This document shows positions 35,862 through 46,951 of a stretch of 64,000 bases of DNA, piece by piece. A program made the position numbers and the translations under genes. The notes below the pieces were generated by a model. The model was not told the origin of the DNA, did not search any database, and saw only the letters and a list, made by a program, of their open reading frames with translations. Source of the DNA: Ricordea florida (Eukaryota; Cnidaria; Anthozoa; Corallimorpharia; Ricordeidae); NCBI GenBank assembly GCA_949710005.1, contig OX453274.1:12420668-12484667 (forward strand), in the 5' to 3' direction. Numbering within the stretch: the first letter of the stretch is position 1; each line of letters starts with the position of its first letter.

Positions 35862-36019
35862 TTGCCAGGGACATCAAACTAGCCGAAGAAGAACCTGCTA
35901 CATAAATCAAGGAACCTACTGACACTGTTGAAAAAGCGAATTTAAGATAGCTAGATAAACTATATAAAACGATAAGATTACAGATGAAGAATTTAGTCGG
36001 ATATTATCAGAGCTGAGGA

Positions 36020-36383
36020 AGTTCAGTACAAAAGTTTGAAACTCGGTATTCAGAATAATAATGCAATGGATATGGTTGAGATTCAAACCGGTTTCTTGAA
36101 TGAAATGGTTAGAGAAATTTCAAAGGATATTCAAAAGATCAAACTTTAAAAGGTAAATATGTTTGAATTTGCAGATATGGTGTTGGATCCAAATTGGCAA
36201 ATTAAAGATAGTAAACCTGCATTTGACCCAAAGACGGAAAGTAAACCAGGTGCTGTTAAACTAAAATTACCAGAAAATGGAGAATTCCTTGATAATTTAA
36301 AATTAACAGATAAACCATATCCTATACCGGCTGTGGATTTCCATCAAAAATTAACTGACCCAACGGAATTATTAACAATTTAG
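36020..36383 (+). CDS. Small hypothetical Polinton ORFs
   Basis: The frame 36159-36383 (74 codons) begins MFEFADMVLDPNWQIKDSK and is rich in Lys, Asp and Pro. It is preceded by an open stretch with MDMVEIQTGFLNEMVREISK that ends at 36148. Neither has a named domain. Their position after the ATPase cluster and before the right inverted repeat suggests minor virion or accessory proteins. The 74-codon ORF is intact, but it may simply be too short to have been hit by mutation. Confidence 0.4.
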
Positions 36384-36599
36384 ATATTTATATATTGCCA
36401 TTTTAACTGGATAGTAAAATTCTTGGATTCTTCGGTAAACTGGATTGTATATTCTATATATCGTATTTCCATCCTTATTGGGAATAATTTTTGGTTTAAG
36501 TACAACATATGCGGCTAACTTTTCAAGGGTAGTAGTCACCATTATAAACAATTACAGTTTTATCATTTTCAATACATTTATTATGTAAAATGACGCAAA

Positions 36600-36758
36600 A
36601 ATCTTGGATTGGGGTGATTGGGGGTTATTTGATGCGGATTTTGGTGATACCTCGTTAAAAATTTGTTTGGATTTTAATGTATTTTATGCTGACTCTGTCT
36701 AAAGCGCGATTAAAAATTGTTTGGATTTTAATTTATTTTATGGGGTGCGCCAGAGCGC
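36600..36758 (-). repeat. Polinton right terminal inverted repeat
   Basis: The reverse complement matches 7617-7775, ending with GGGGTGCGCCAGAGCGC at the outer edge. Confidence 0.85.
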
Positions 36759-36769
36759 CCAAGATTATA

Positions 36770-38050
36770 CAACTCCCGCGTTTCCTACCCCATAAATACA
36801 CGCAGCGTCTCACAGATTTGTGATTTTAAAAAATGCTGATATCTTACGCTGTAATATTCATGCCATTATTACTGATTCAAAATGTGCTGCTTGAAATCTT
36901 GACTAAAAAAAGCAGCTTCACCGCTCATTATCAAAACATGCATAACCTTACTTATTGGCAACGGAAATAAAGTAAGCAGTGAAAAAGATACTAGATGAGC
37001 GCCTATTTTTAAAGTAAAAGCTCAGATTATTAATTTTTTTCAGCAAGTTGTTTGATGCTAAGGAAGACCTCTTCGTTGCTCTTACAAATTGTTAGTTTAA
37101 TAGCAGCGTTCAATGACACAGTATATAAGTAATGATGACATAGTTAAGGTGGTACCGGAGGCTAACTTGGCCGATTTTGGGAATTTTTTTTGAGGGCTGT
37201 ATCAGAAACAATATTAATAAGAGTGAAGTTTTTTCTAAGTGACTTCTTTGTTCTTTCAACTAGTTTCTGGAAAAAAAAAACCAATCTTCCCCAGCAATTA
37301 AAGGAATTTGTAAAATTCAAGATATTTAGGGTGTGGTCATTTCTTATAATTTTTGAAACTTTGGTCAAATCTGATATCGAATAAAATATTTTGCCCTTAT
37401 ACTTGCTACCCAATTTAAATGGGATAAAATACAACATTTCACCGCAGTACACCTTTTCATTTTGATTTGATAAGTTTTAAAAATAAAAAAAACGCAAAAG
37501 ATACTTTAGAAAAATGTGCATTCCTGTCACATGATTACTATTTTGTTCCCGAGTGCGTACTGTGGAAGATATTTTCGTATTCGTATGTAGTTTGCGTCTG
37601 CAGAGTTTTCAATCTCTGCTAAAAATCCTTCTGAAGAAAACTCAATAAATGTGCCCTAATGCTGTACTCCATGAGTTCAAAATATCCTCAAATTCAACAT
37701 AAGTTTCCCCAAATTGCTTGCCATCTGTCTCTTTCTCTTTCGAAAGATGTCAGCCATGTTTGGAGTGTCTGCAATCATAATTTCCGGTGGTAAAATGCAT
37801 TACATCCCTCCAAATAACCTCCAACTAAAGCCATGATGCCTATGTTTGAGTCAAGAATATTCCCGCGAAACCAATCGGAGGACGAGATAATTCCTTCCCA
37901 TAGCAACGGCACCTTCGCTAACCGCACTCGGCGGGGAGTTGAGAGCGGATATTAGACGCTTGAGGTAAATTGGCAAACGCAGATACCGGGTCATAAGCAA
38001 TAGATTTAGAAAACGAGAATTTTATTTATAGAAAAAGAGAAAGTTACTCA
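36770..38050. other. Non-coding stretch right of the Polinton
   Basis: No domain-bearing frame. The 96-codon minus-strand frame (37162-37452) has no features that I recognise. Confidence 0.5.
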
Positions 38051-38053
38051 TAC

Positions 38054-40690
38054 ATGGCATCCAGTGATGCAAATTCAGGCTGGTCGAAAACCCTTCACGA
38101 TTTGCGAGGCACGGGAAGTGGTTCAAGAATACGTTTGGACTCGGACAAGCTGAAGAAATGTGGCTGCAGTGTTATTTCGAGGGACGTTGGAAACAAACGA
38201 GTTTTAACTTTCATTGACCCAGAAGGCCGCAAACATAAAAGTGCCAGAGATGTAAAACGAAAGCTGGATTCTGAAGGGACTTTACACCGTTTTATAAAAG
38301 ATGAAGCTACCAGCAAAACCACCGAAGAGACCGAGATTGCGACTGTAAAGCCGACCGACAAACATTCGGACGACCCTGATTATGAGCCACCGCTGAAGCA
38401 AAGAATTCGTTCGGATGAAGTGAAAAATGAGTGAGTAACGAATCGCAAATTTTGAGTCTTTCTATATTTTTAGTTTACAGTTGTAGATTATAAATATTCG
38501 CAAGTAGGTGCCAAACATTTCGGTGAAGCAAAATCGTGGACAATATGACAAAATTGTAGAAGTATTTTTGTTTACGATGTTCAAAACATCTTTGAACTTT
38601 ATTAAATGAAAACATCTTGCACTGAAATAACAAAGCTTCTTTTAAATTTGGGCGATTATTATTGCGGAGCGATTGCAGAATACCCGGCCTAGCTATTTAC
38701 ATGTGTCGGTGTGTTTTGAAGAACGAGGTAGAAAACAATAGTTTCTATTCTTATTCAATGAGATGCTTTTAGCTGGGCCTGGTATTCTGCAAGTTTTGCC
38801 TCTTAGTAATGTGGCTTGCAACGGTCTGTTCTGAAAGTCACGTCACCAGTCAAAAATGCACTGTTTATATAGCTATTGCTTGTGGTGGCCGGGGTAAAAA
38901 GTCAAGGATGGTCTTGGCTCTGGTTTCTGATGGAGGAAGCACTTATCTTCTCTTCTAGAATTTCTAGTTTACAATATTCTTTTGGTGGTTGATATTTGAT
39001 GAGAAACAACTTTCTTTCAAATTTACTTCTCTCTCCTACCTTGCCATCTTCACATTTTCACATGCATAGTGAACTACAATCTTACTATACTATTTCTTCC
39101 TTCATTTTAGGCTAAGCATTCCCGAAGGATTGTTCCTTGGGACAACATCAAGCATAGTAGGTTTAGTTGACCAGTTCAACACATATTTCAAGTGTACAAC
39201 AAATGATGGTAAATGTAAAGGTAAGAATATTATCTCATATAATTCCAGAGCAGTAGAATGTGAAATTGTGAAATGACCCAGTTTCATTTGTGATGTCCAG
39301 TAAACCCGTAGTTACATTCCTTTCTCATTATGTATTTTGTCTCAGGAAAGCTTGTCCTTGTTGCCACTGAAAAGAAAGGACTTGGTGGAGCAATGAAGTT
39401 CTCCTTTAGTTGCAATGGCTGTTGGCAAGAAAGTATCAATTATCAGAGTAGTGAACTTGCTCTGGAGTCACGGCGTCAACTGGTGTCCTTAGCCCTAACC
39501 TTAGCTTTTCTTATAAGTGGGCATGGGTATGGGTCTTACAGAAAAACAATGGGGAGGGGGCTGGGTTTGGGTGTTATATCAGATAAGCCCTTTTTGGACG
39601 TCATCCATCTTGCTTTCCCTCACATCAGAGACATCCTCGATGAAATGTGTGAGAAGGAGAAGGAGTATATGAAAGCCCTTCCTTCCGACCAGTTGGGGAG
39701 TTGGTCTCGTGCTGTCACAACTTGTGATGGTTGTTGGCAGATCCGAGGTCATTTCAGCCAAAACTGTACCTTTGTGGTAAAAAATTACTTGACAGGTAGA
39801 CTGCTCTATTATGGTCATTTGTCAATGAGAGGGGCTGATAATATATGTGAAGAAGATTTGTGGAAGGGTACCTCAAAAGCTGCAGAAGGGCATTTAGCCC
39901 AGGTTTTGTGGGCAAAAGCTAAACAAGAGGGGTTAAAAGTGGAGGTTAACTGGCAGGATGATGACTCATCATCAGCGAAAGGATTCCGATACTAATTTTC
40001 AAATGAGCAAGAATCCAGAATAATGTTGTGCGGGGGACATGTGGGAAGGGCTCATGGGAAGAAGCTCATTGAACTTCAGGCCATGACTTCATTCAGCAAG
40101 GCATTTATTGACAGCCACAAAAGAGATTACCCTGATATGGGGAAAATGAGTTGTTGTTGTATTGGGAAGAAGCACACTTATGTGGCCACGCGCAATAAAC
40201 CATCTTGTGGTTGTATAAGCCCAGCATTTATACAGAGTGCAAAACGCAACCATTATTGTGCACTAGTTCAGGCAGGACAGGATTCTGATAAATATAGGGA
40301 GACTATGCTGTGTTTGGGAAGGTGTTCATGTCAGTTTCATCCTCTAAAGAAATGCAGTTGTAAGGAATGCCCAAGCGATGAGGATGGTTTTTATGAGAAT
40401 TTAAAATGCCTTGGGGAAGCATACCATTCAGCCCATGTCTTAAAATGCGATTTTCATGCTCTGTGCTATGATATAGAATGTTTCTCTAGGGCTAGGGAGG
40501 CAGAAAAAGTCATTGACCCTGGGCTGGGAAAGGGGCATTCCAACCTGCCAGAATCAACATTTAGTGTCCTCACTAAGTTTAGGGCTAAGGATGTTAACCT
40601 ACATCAGAAACACTACTATGCATCAACAAATTTGGGCCTGGTACAGGCAAATATGACATGGTGCTTCAAGAAGAGAGGGCCCACCTATCA
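38054..40690 (+). pseudogene. MBD-like plus Mutator-like transposase gene, interrupted
   Basis: Exon 1 (38054-38431) encodes a basic N-terminus with RVLTFIDPEGRKHKSARDVK, close to the C-terminal half of a methyl-CpG-binding domain, and ends at GTGAGT. Exon 2 (39111-39219) and exon 3 (from 39346) have good acceptor and donor sites. The long third exon has SFSCNGCWQES, HGYGSYRKTMGRG and VTTCDGCWQIRGHF (probable first catalytic Asp). VNWQDDDSS (second Asp) and MLCGGHVGRAHGKKL follow, then a Cys/His-rich C-terminus with CGCISPAF, CLGRCSCQFHP and CSCKECP. This order resembles Mutator-like/Kolobok-type DDE transposases. One TAA (39993) interrupts the long frame 39330-40690. The frame is then cut by Harbinger sequence near 40690, so the 3' end is missing. 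The fusion with an MBD-like exon is inferred from splice sites. Confidence 0.6.
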
Positions 40691-41305
40691 CTGGTACGAG
40701 TGTCTGAACCGTGGATGTACAAACCCCGAACAGTTGAACGAGGGAAACTGTGGGCAAAAATTGCTGATCTCCTGACGGTAAACAGGATGAAGTTTTCCGT
40801 GACAAATAAGAGCGTTCGAGAGCACTTTAACCTGATGCTTGAAAAATTCAAGGCAAAGCGTAGAAGGGAAGCGAAGCTAAGCGGAATGAATGTGAAAGAC
40901 AGCGAACTGGATGTTCTATTGGAAGAAATAGCTGAACAATGGGAAGATACGGAAACCAAAGACTGTTTTACAGAGAGACAGAAAGCCGTGGCAGATGGCG
41001 CTGCAGATGAAGACATCAGAAAAAGGGCATGCGAGCGATTCGGGAAGACTAAAAAACGGATGGAGGAAACAGAATTTAAGCCTAAGGAAACAAGAAGTAG
41101 TGGTAGCGAAACCTTGGATTTTCTTAAAGAGATGCTGGCTGTCCGTCAAGCCGAATCCGAGCGCCAGGTCAAGGCACAGGAAGAACTGTTAACTGCCCAA
41201 AGAGAGCAAAGAAAACTGCACACTGCCATGCTGGCGATGATGCAAACCCAGAACATGCTATTTTGCAGCTGTTGTCTGAAATGTCGATACGTGCAAAGCC
41301 AATAA
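40690..41305 (+). CDS. Harbinger MYB/SANT-like DNA-binding protein, 5'-truncated
   Basis: An open frame starts in the upstream gene but becomes Harbinger-like from about 40690 (YKPRTVERGKLWAKIADLL). It continues through the SANT-like KSVREHFNLMLEKFKAKRRR and an acidic and coiled-coil region (about 41060-41240, Glu/Gln/Lys-rich with QAESERQVKAQEELLTAQRE), to a stop at 41305. Harbinger elements encode such a MYB-like partner that carries the transposase into the nucleus and to the element ends. It converges with the transposase to its right. The first part of the SANT domain appears lost at the junction with the Mutator-like gene. Confidence 0.7.
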
Positions 41306-41639
41306 TTGACGTTTATTACTATTAGATTCATTTCTTGTTTTTTTTTTTTTTTTAATAAGCTCAACAAGAATTATTTAACACCGATTTTTTTTACATGCTT
41401 AATCAGTTGTTACCTGGCTTTTGTGCTTAGGCCAGCTGTTATTGTTGCTTCAAATAAAGTAGTCCTGCAAACTTTCCGGATCTAGACCAAAGTACTCAGA
41501 CGTCATATTTCCATAGAGGCATGTTATTGCATTTCGAAGGATCGCACAAACGAGATACATTTTGCCTACCAAGCTTAAGCCTATATTTAAATTTGTTTTG
41601 AAATCTATAAATTTAAGTGATGTTACAACATCATTGAAA

Positions 41640-42780
41640 AGCCACTCTACAGCTTAAGGAAATTTATTCATTGAAATGCTAAAAGCCCGCATCTGAGGAG
41701 TCAGCTCAACATTTCTGTAAGGTGAAGTCAGGTGGGCTCTTATAGGGTAGGCGGGGTCGCCATAAATGCACATAGGCATCCCTGCTGGAGACAGTGCATG
41801 AAGATAAGATAAAGGGAACAATCCAGACTCAGTTGGCATCCCTGAATCATGCCGTGTGCCCTCTATAAACAAATGACTTTAAAACAAGGTTAAGACTAAA
41901 CCATTTTTGTTCCTTGTAGGGTAATGTAGTCATGGCATGTGCTTATGTGAGGAAAAAATATATTTGTTGATGATACTCACAAATATTTTTATTGATTATG
42001 ATCACGATGATCAGTGCATGAGATGTAAGATAAACCATGTCATTAATACGGCTCCGTTACTAAATTTAGGAGTACAGTAATAACTCGCATATAAGAGCCT
42101 GCATTTTTCAAAGTTAGCCTCAAAAGGTGTTTTTGAGAAATAAGGCTATTGGGTTGTCTGACTTCATACTTACGAAATAGCCCGTACATGCTTGCAATAA
42201 GTCCATCGGAAAACTTGATAGCGCGAACAAGCTTATGCCCGTTGTAAACAGCACTTTGTTGCTCGCCGGGTCTACAGATAGGTCTAACTGTCCCGTCGAT
42301 AAAACCAAAGCAATTGTTTAACGCTGCTCCCTTTAATGACACAGCATTAGCATAACTCTGAAGCTGGGCTGGCTGCAAAATGGCTTGGTTCCACTGCAGT
42401 ATTCCGTTACTGTGCGTGTTATGTACTCCAGTACTGTGTTTGTTATCCTGCTAAGGACAGGAACTGCCCGTCCAAAGCGCGGTATCATGTCAGAGTATCT
42501 ACAAGGATACGCCAGCCATCGTAGTAGCTTGCAAAGGCCTTGTTTACCATCGGCAACTGATCGCTATGGGCAAACAAACTCATCTGGTATCTGCAAGGCA
42601 TCAGCAAGAGCAGGGAGGTCGCGTTTCTTTACTCTAAATTCCGCTCAACACTCTGAATCGTCCATCGCATCAAGATCAAATCGGCTGTAATCGTCGTGAG
42701 GAAGATCGAGGTTTTTGGACGTGTTCAAATTGTACAACAAATGAAACTCATCTTCGTCTATGATATGCGGTTTATGGACT
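41640..42780 (-). pseudogene. PIF/Harbinger DDE transposase, degenerate
   Basis: On the minus strand, 42780-42385 contains LPHDDYSRFDLDAMDDSEC and then KKRDLPALADALQIPD, followed by LLRWLAYPCRYSDMIPRFGR, with two stops. The frame 42378-42043 has GFIDGTVRPICRPGEQQSAV, carrying the first catalytic Asp of DDE_Tnp_4. The frame 41872-41654 has GTRHDSGMPTESGLF, CIYGDPAYPI (second Asp) and LTPQMRAFSISMNKF just before the expected Glu. Stops, frameshifts and a rearranged segment between 41880 and 42120 inactivate it. The enzyme would cut and paste the element at TTA/TAA-type targets with its MYB partner. Junctions lie at ~40690 and ~42775. Confidence 0.85.
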
Positions 42781-42782
42781 TG

Positions 42783-44770
42783 AAGAACCCAATAAACAGA
42801 TAAGCGCCTTGATCAGTCTCATAACTGAATGCCTGGATCGACATGCCCCACTGAGACGTACCAAAGTGACAAGGCCACCAGCACCATCGCTAAACGACCC
42901 TGGTATTCGCCCTCTGCAGGATGAATGTGGGCGTAATTAACCGCAGAATGCCTCACAGGCGACCTCATTGTGAGGATGCTTGGAAACCCCCGTTAGAGAG
43001 ACCAGAAACAAATTAAAGATAGCAATTAAGAAAGCAAAGAGAAAGTTTATGATGAATGCACTTTCGTCCAAGAGACCAAAAGAAGTTTGGAAAACAATTA
43101 ACCGTACTCTCCATCCCAGTGAAAAATCGCTGACGATTGACCCTGATATCCTTAATACGCATTTCGTGACCACGGCTGAACGTGTAACAACTGCTGGGAC
43201 GACTACGGTCAACTTACAGGACAAAATTGACGGTCTCGGTCCACATAGTGAAAACCCTTTTAATTTTAGTCATGTGAAACATGATCAAGTCCTCAAGGAG
43301 ATCAAGCACCTGCGTTTGGATTGCTTTACGAGACCTGAAAATATCCCAACCAAATTTATCAAACTTGTTGCGGAACATTTGGTATCTCCTCTCACGCACA
43401 TTATTAACACGTGTGTCTTAAGGCAGAAATTCCCTTCAATTTGGAAGATTGCCCGCATTAGTCCCGTTCCGAAAATAGACGATCCTATCCATAACGATGA
43501 CTACCACCCTATTTTGATTTTACCAGCACTATCAAAGATGTATGAAAGACTTGCCGTGCTTCAAATGGTGGGATATCTCACCGACAACGCAACCCTCCAC
43601 CTTAACATCAGTGCGTATCGAAAATGTCACTCTACGACTACGACCATGCTTGCAATACGAGATGACATACTGAAAGCTATGAAAAGAGGCGAGGTTACTA
43701 TTGCGATCATGGCGGATTTTCGACACGGTGGCGTATGAGACAGTTTTACGCAAATTGCACCACATGGGCTTTTCCAAAAATGCTCTACACTGGATTAGAA
43801 GTTAGTTGACAGATCGGAGCCAGTATGTTCAAGTAAACGATCGACAATCAGAACGGACAAGGACGAACAGTGGAGTCCCACAGGGATCTATTCTAGGTCC
43901 AGTACTGTTCAATTTGTATGTTAATGATTTGTCTGAGGCCCTTCCCTACAATTTCAAGAGCCATCAGTACGCAGACGATACAACCATCCATCGTCATTGC
44001 ATACCGTCTGATCTCCAGTCCTGTCAAATGGAAGTACAAGTAGCAATTGATAAGCTATCGGACTGGTCAAAAGAATACAGCCTCGCACTCAACCCGAAGA
44101 AAACGAAGTTTATGTTGTTTTCAACGGCACAGATGGCCCGATTTCATAGATTAGACGAGATATCAATGAATCTATTTGCCTGTGGCAGGGGTCTTGAAAG
44201 GGTAACAACTTTTCACCTGCTTGGTACACAACTACATGCAAACCTATGCTGGAAGGATGAAATAAACACGAACATATCAAGTTGTTATGGAACGCTATCG
44301 GTAATTTGCAAACTTAAATACCTTGCACCCTATCATGTTCGTAAACAGTTGGCAGAAACACTCGTCTTATCAAAACTTGATTACAACGACGTCGTGAGTG
44401 AACCACAGCCGGAGTATCTCTTGAAGCGCATGCAGCGAGTGCAGCTAGCGGCAGCTAGCTTTGTCATTGGACGTTTCGTGGACGTCGGAGACATCGCCAA
44501 CTTGGAATGGCTACCAATTCGAAAGAGGAGGCAATATCGGCTACTTTGTATGACTTTCAAAGCATTGGACTTTGATGACTGGCCGTCCTATCTAAAGGTT
44601 ATAAAAAGGGAACCAGGGAGAAACCTTATGTCATCGGGAACAAACCTACTCGAAGTTCCACTAGAGTTGAGGGCTTTTAACATATAGCCAGTAATTTGTT
44701 TAATAAATTGCCCCAGGATTTGCGCACAACAACAAATTTTTACTTTCTTAAACAAGAAGTACGTAGAATT
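42783..44770 (+). pseudogene. Non-LTR reverse transcriptase, broken
   Basis: The pre-RT linker (ISALISLITECLDRHAPLRR) leads into 42980-43738, with RT fingers and palm: IPTKFIKL, then SIWKIARISPVPKIDDP, and KMYERLAVLQM. A frameshift and stop near 43735 fall in the AFDTVxH-like motif. The second frame (43806-44687) has the SGVPQGSILGPVLFNLYVND turn and the catalytic YADDT, followed by the thumb and C-terminal region (LSKLDYNDVV, AAASFVIGR, LEWLPIRKRRQYR). After a stop at 44687 the family's tail (FNKLPQDLRTTTNFYFLKQE) continues in another frame. It is not active. It belongs to the CR1/L2/Jockey group by motif style; I cannot place the clade more finely. Confidence 0.85.
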
Positions 44771-44937
44771 TTAAAAAAATGCACATTGTAATTTTAATGT
44801 AACTACGGTATTAATTAGTTTTAGAAATTTTAATTATTGTCAATTGTTCTTAGCTTTTTAACACGTTTCTTGGTAGGTTACATATATGCAGTTTTTCAAA
44901 TGAAGAGCCTCTTCATGGTGGAAACGCTGAAATAAAG

Positions 44938-44966
44938 TCATTATTATTATTATTATTATTATTATC
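44938..44966. repeat. (TTA)n microsatellite, 3' tail of the retrotransposon
   Basis: About nine consecutive ATT/TTA triplets follow AAATAAAGTC, directly at the 3' end of the non-LTR element. Confidence 0.9.
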
Positions 44967-44969
44967 CTC

Positions 44970-45298
44970 AAAGCATACCAAAGCTAACAGGTCTTGTATT
45001 CTTCGGAAGGTTGTCATTAATTGAGCTTTATTTCAACAGCAGGAATAACGTCAAACTGAGCTACAGCTAAGACACAAACCAAAAATAAATGGCAACCTTT
45101 AAATATGGCAACCGCCTTTGCTACGCAGCTTAACTTTCTAATTTCGCGCCAAATTGCGGCGGCCTCGACCCATTCCTCCTCGGCTGTCTTTACCTCTTCC
45201 CGACCGCCTCCAGCAATTGCTTAAGGTCCCTAACTGAAACACTGAGAGACGCTAAAAAAATGGAACAGAAGGATCGTACCAAGGAAGGTCAAGACCGA
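44970..45298. other. Non-coding spacer before the Gypsy element
   Basis: No gene is seen. It contains a GC-rich minus-strand stretch (GCGGCGGCCTCGACCC) of unknown origin. Confidence 0.4.
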
Positions 45299-46435
45299 CT
45301 CTTACGAGACAACAAATATAAATAAATAAGCCTGTTCTCTGTCCGTACAGAAAAGAATGACAAACGTACTTCCGCTACGAAATCAATTATTAATTTGAAA
45401 CTGACAACTGAAATTGGAGTAGTCTACTAAGTTAGCGATCGCTAAGCTTAAATATACGCTCACAAGCTATCTCATCTAAATAAATAACTTTAGCCGCCAC
45501 TGAAAGTTTAACTCACGAGCTTCTTTGAGATATCTACTTGAGGGCAAACAACTTCAATTCGCCTTCGGAGAGCTTTTCCATTCACGACAAACGCGATCTC
45601 CAATCAACTCTCGGCTACAGTACATCTGAGCTTCCGTACGTAAGTGTGCAGTTGTGTGTTAAAGTGCCGTTATGAGGAAAATATTCCAGAATCCCTTAAG
45701 TATGCAGATGTTTGCGTTGTCACGCAATCTTAGTTCTAAAGAATTCTAGAGCATTCGAACATGATGTAAACAAGTCAAGTAACTTTCTATAAATAGTTAT
45801 TACTGTAATCTTTCGATTTGTCTAGAACTATCTGAAAATGTATTTAAAGAGCGTTATCAGATAATTCTGGCACTTACAGCACAGAAGCTCGGAGCTAAAG
45901 TGGTTAAGAGTTATTCAGTTGGAGATCGCGCCGTTCGCAGTGACTGAAGAAGCTATCGGAAGAAGAATTCAAGAGTTGTTTGCTCTCAAGTGGATACCAC
46001 AAAGGAGATCGTGAGTTAAACTGTCAAGTTGTGACTGAACTTATCTAGTTTTAAAGGATAGCTTGTTAGCGCTTAGAGTATATTGAAGTTAGCGATCTCT
46101 TCCTTTGTAGACCACTCGAAATATTCTAGTTGTCAGTTTCAAATAAATAGTTGCGTTTGCAGAGGAAGTACGTTTGTCATTCTTTTTCTGTATGGACAGA
46201 GATAACAGGCTTATTTATTTATTTATTTGTCTCGTAACAGTGCCTTATATACATCTACAGATAATTCTGGAACATTCGAAATATCAGAAAAATAACTATT
46301 TATAAAAAAAAGTACTTTTAAGTTAAAACTTGTTTAGATCATGTTAGTGTGTTCTATAATTCTGTAGAAGAAAAACTACGTGACTACGCAAACATCTGCA
46401 TACTTTACAGGTTCTAGAACCATCTCCTCATAACA
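45299..46435 (-). repeat. 3' LTR of the Gypsy element, split by a solo LTR
   Basis: The left part (45299-45668) matches 50680-50810 plus 51480-51655. The right part (46245-46435) matches 51655-51823. The two parts together total ~561 bp. The outer ends read TTACGAGACA and TCCTCATAACA. Confidence 0.8.
45669..46239 (+). mobile_element. Inverted solo LTR inserted in the 3' LTR
   Basis: This 571-bp segment is a complete LTR of the same family in the opposite orientation, starting GTTATGAGG and ending GTCTCGTAACA. It is flanked by GTGCC on both sides (45664-45668 and 46240-46244), the 5-bp duplication expected of LTR-element integration. Internal sequence was removed by LTR-LTR recombination. Confidence 0.85.
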
Positions 46436-46485
46436 CCCTTCCCCTTAGAGAAAGGAAACGTTTTATCAAAACTTTCTTACAGGTC

Positions 46486-46896
46486 TTACACTCTTGAAAG
46501 AGAGTCCGCAATAACATTGTCCTGTTCTTTGAAATGTCTCATGTCCAAGTTTTTCTCCTGCAAATACAAGCTCCATCGTTGAACGTTGTTCCTTATTCTT
46601 CTCATCATCTTGTAGCAGCAGGGCACTATCAGCCACATCACTTTTGGGACAAGTATACTTGGTGAACTCCAACCATTGATATTTGGCCTGATAAAGTCAT
46701 TCTCCAGCCAGTACTTCTTTTCCTTGAGGTATTGTTTCACTGGAGAAGCATTGTAAACATCAACAACACTGAAACAGTCGATCAGTTCTTGGTGGCACGT
46801 CAGGAAGAGATGCGTATATTCCAATATACGATTCTTCTGGTCTTTTCTTTGAACTTCTCGCAAATGAAACAACTTGGAGTTCACGTTACGCAGCAC
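46486..46896 (-). pseudogene. Gypsy RT start fused to RNase H end (internal deletion)
   Basis: The minus-strand frame has FSVVDVYNASPVKQYLKEKK, YWLENDFIRPNINGWSSPSI and LVPK, the entry to the Gypsy reverse transcriptase. It then jumps to RRIRNNVQRWSLYLQEKNLD and HFKEQDNVIADSLSRV, the end of RNase H. The catalytic YxDD region and most of RNase H are therefore deleted, although the frame happens to stay open across the junction. Its position after integrase sequence defines the Gmr1 order. Confidence 0.85.
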
Positions 46897-46951
46897 ATCA
46901 GGTTTCGAGAGATTTGCTGTCTCAGTGGGATGATCTCTACATAATTCGCTA

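Larger units (their letters stand above)
7617..36758. mobile_element. Decayed Polinton/Maverick element with nested insertions
   Basis: The ends are inverted copies of each other for about 160 bp (7617-7775 and 36600-36758), both starting GCG(T/C)TCTGGCGCACCCC. Between them lie the hallmark Polinton genes: protein-primed type B DNA polymerase, retrovirus-like integrase, double-jelly-roll capsid protein and FtsK/HerA-type packaging ATPase. All are broken by stops and frameshifts. Polintons are normally 15-25 kb with 6-bp target duplications. This one spans 29.1 kb because a ~20.4-kb block (13606-33989) sits in its middle, leaving under 9 kb of recognisable Polinton sequence. I could not see a clear 6-bp target duplication. 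No protease or minor capsid protein was recognised, so part of the element is lost or too decayed. Confidence 0.85.
42775..44966 (+). mobile_element. 5'-truncated non-LTR retrotransposon (CR1/L2/Jockey-like)
   Basis: It begins abruptly at the Harbinger border, inside the linker between endonuclease and reverse transcriptase, and runs to a TTA microsatellite tail at about 44939-44966. That matches the usual target-primed reverse transcription pattern of 5' truncation plus a simple 3' repeat. Confidence 0.8.

Noticed and set aside
7617..36758. Contaminating giant-virus or protist contig
   Set aside because: The virus-like genes are heavily decayed, bounded by Polinton inverted repeats and interrupted by animal-type transposons, so they are integrated in the host genome.
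40666..41016. 116-codon minus-strand Ser-rich ORF
   Set aside because: Antisense shadow of the Harbinger MYB-like gene.
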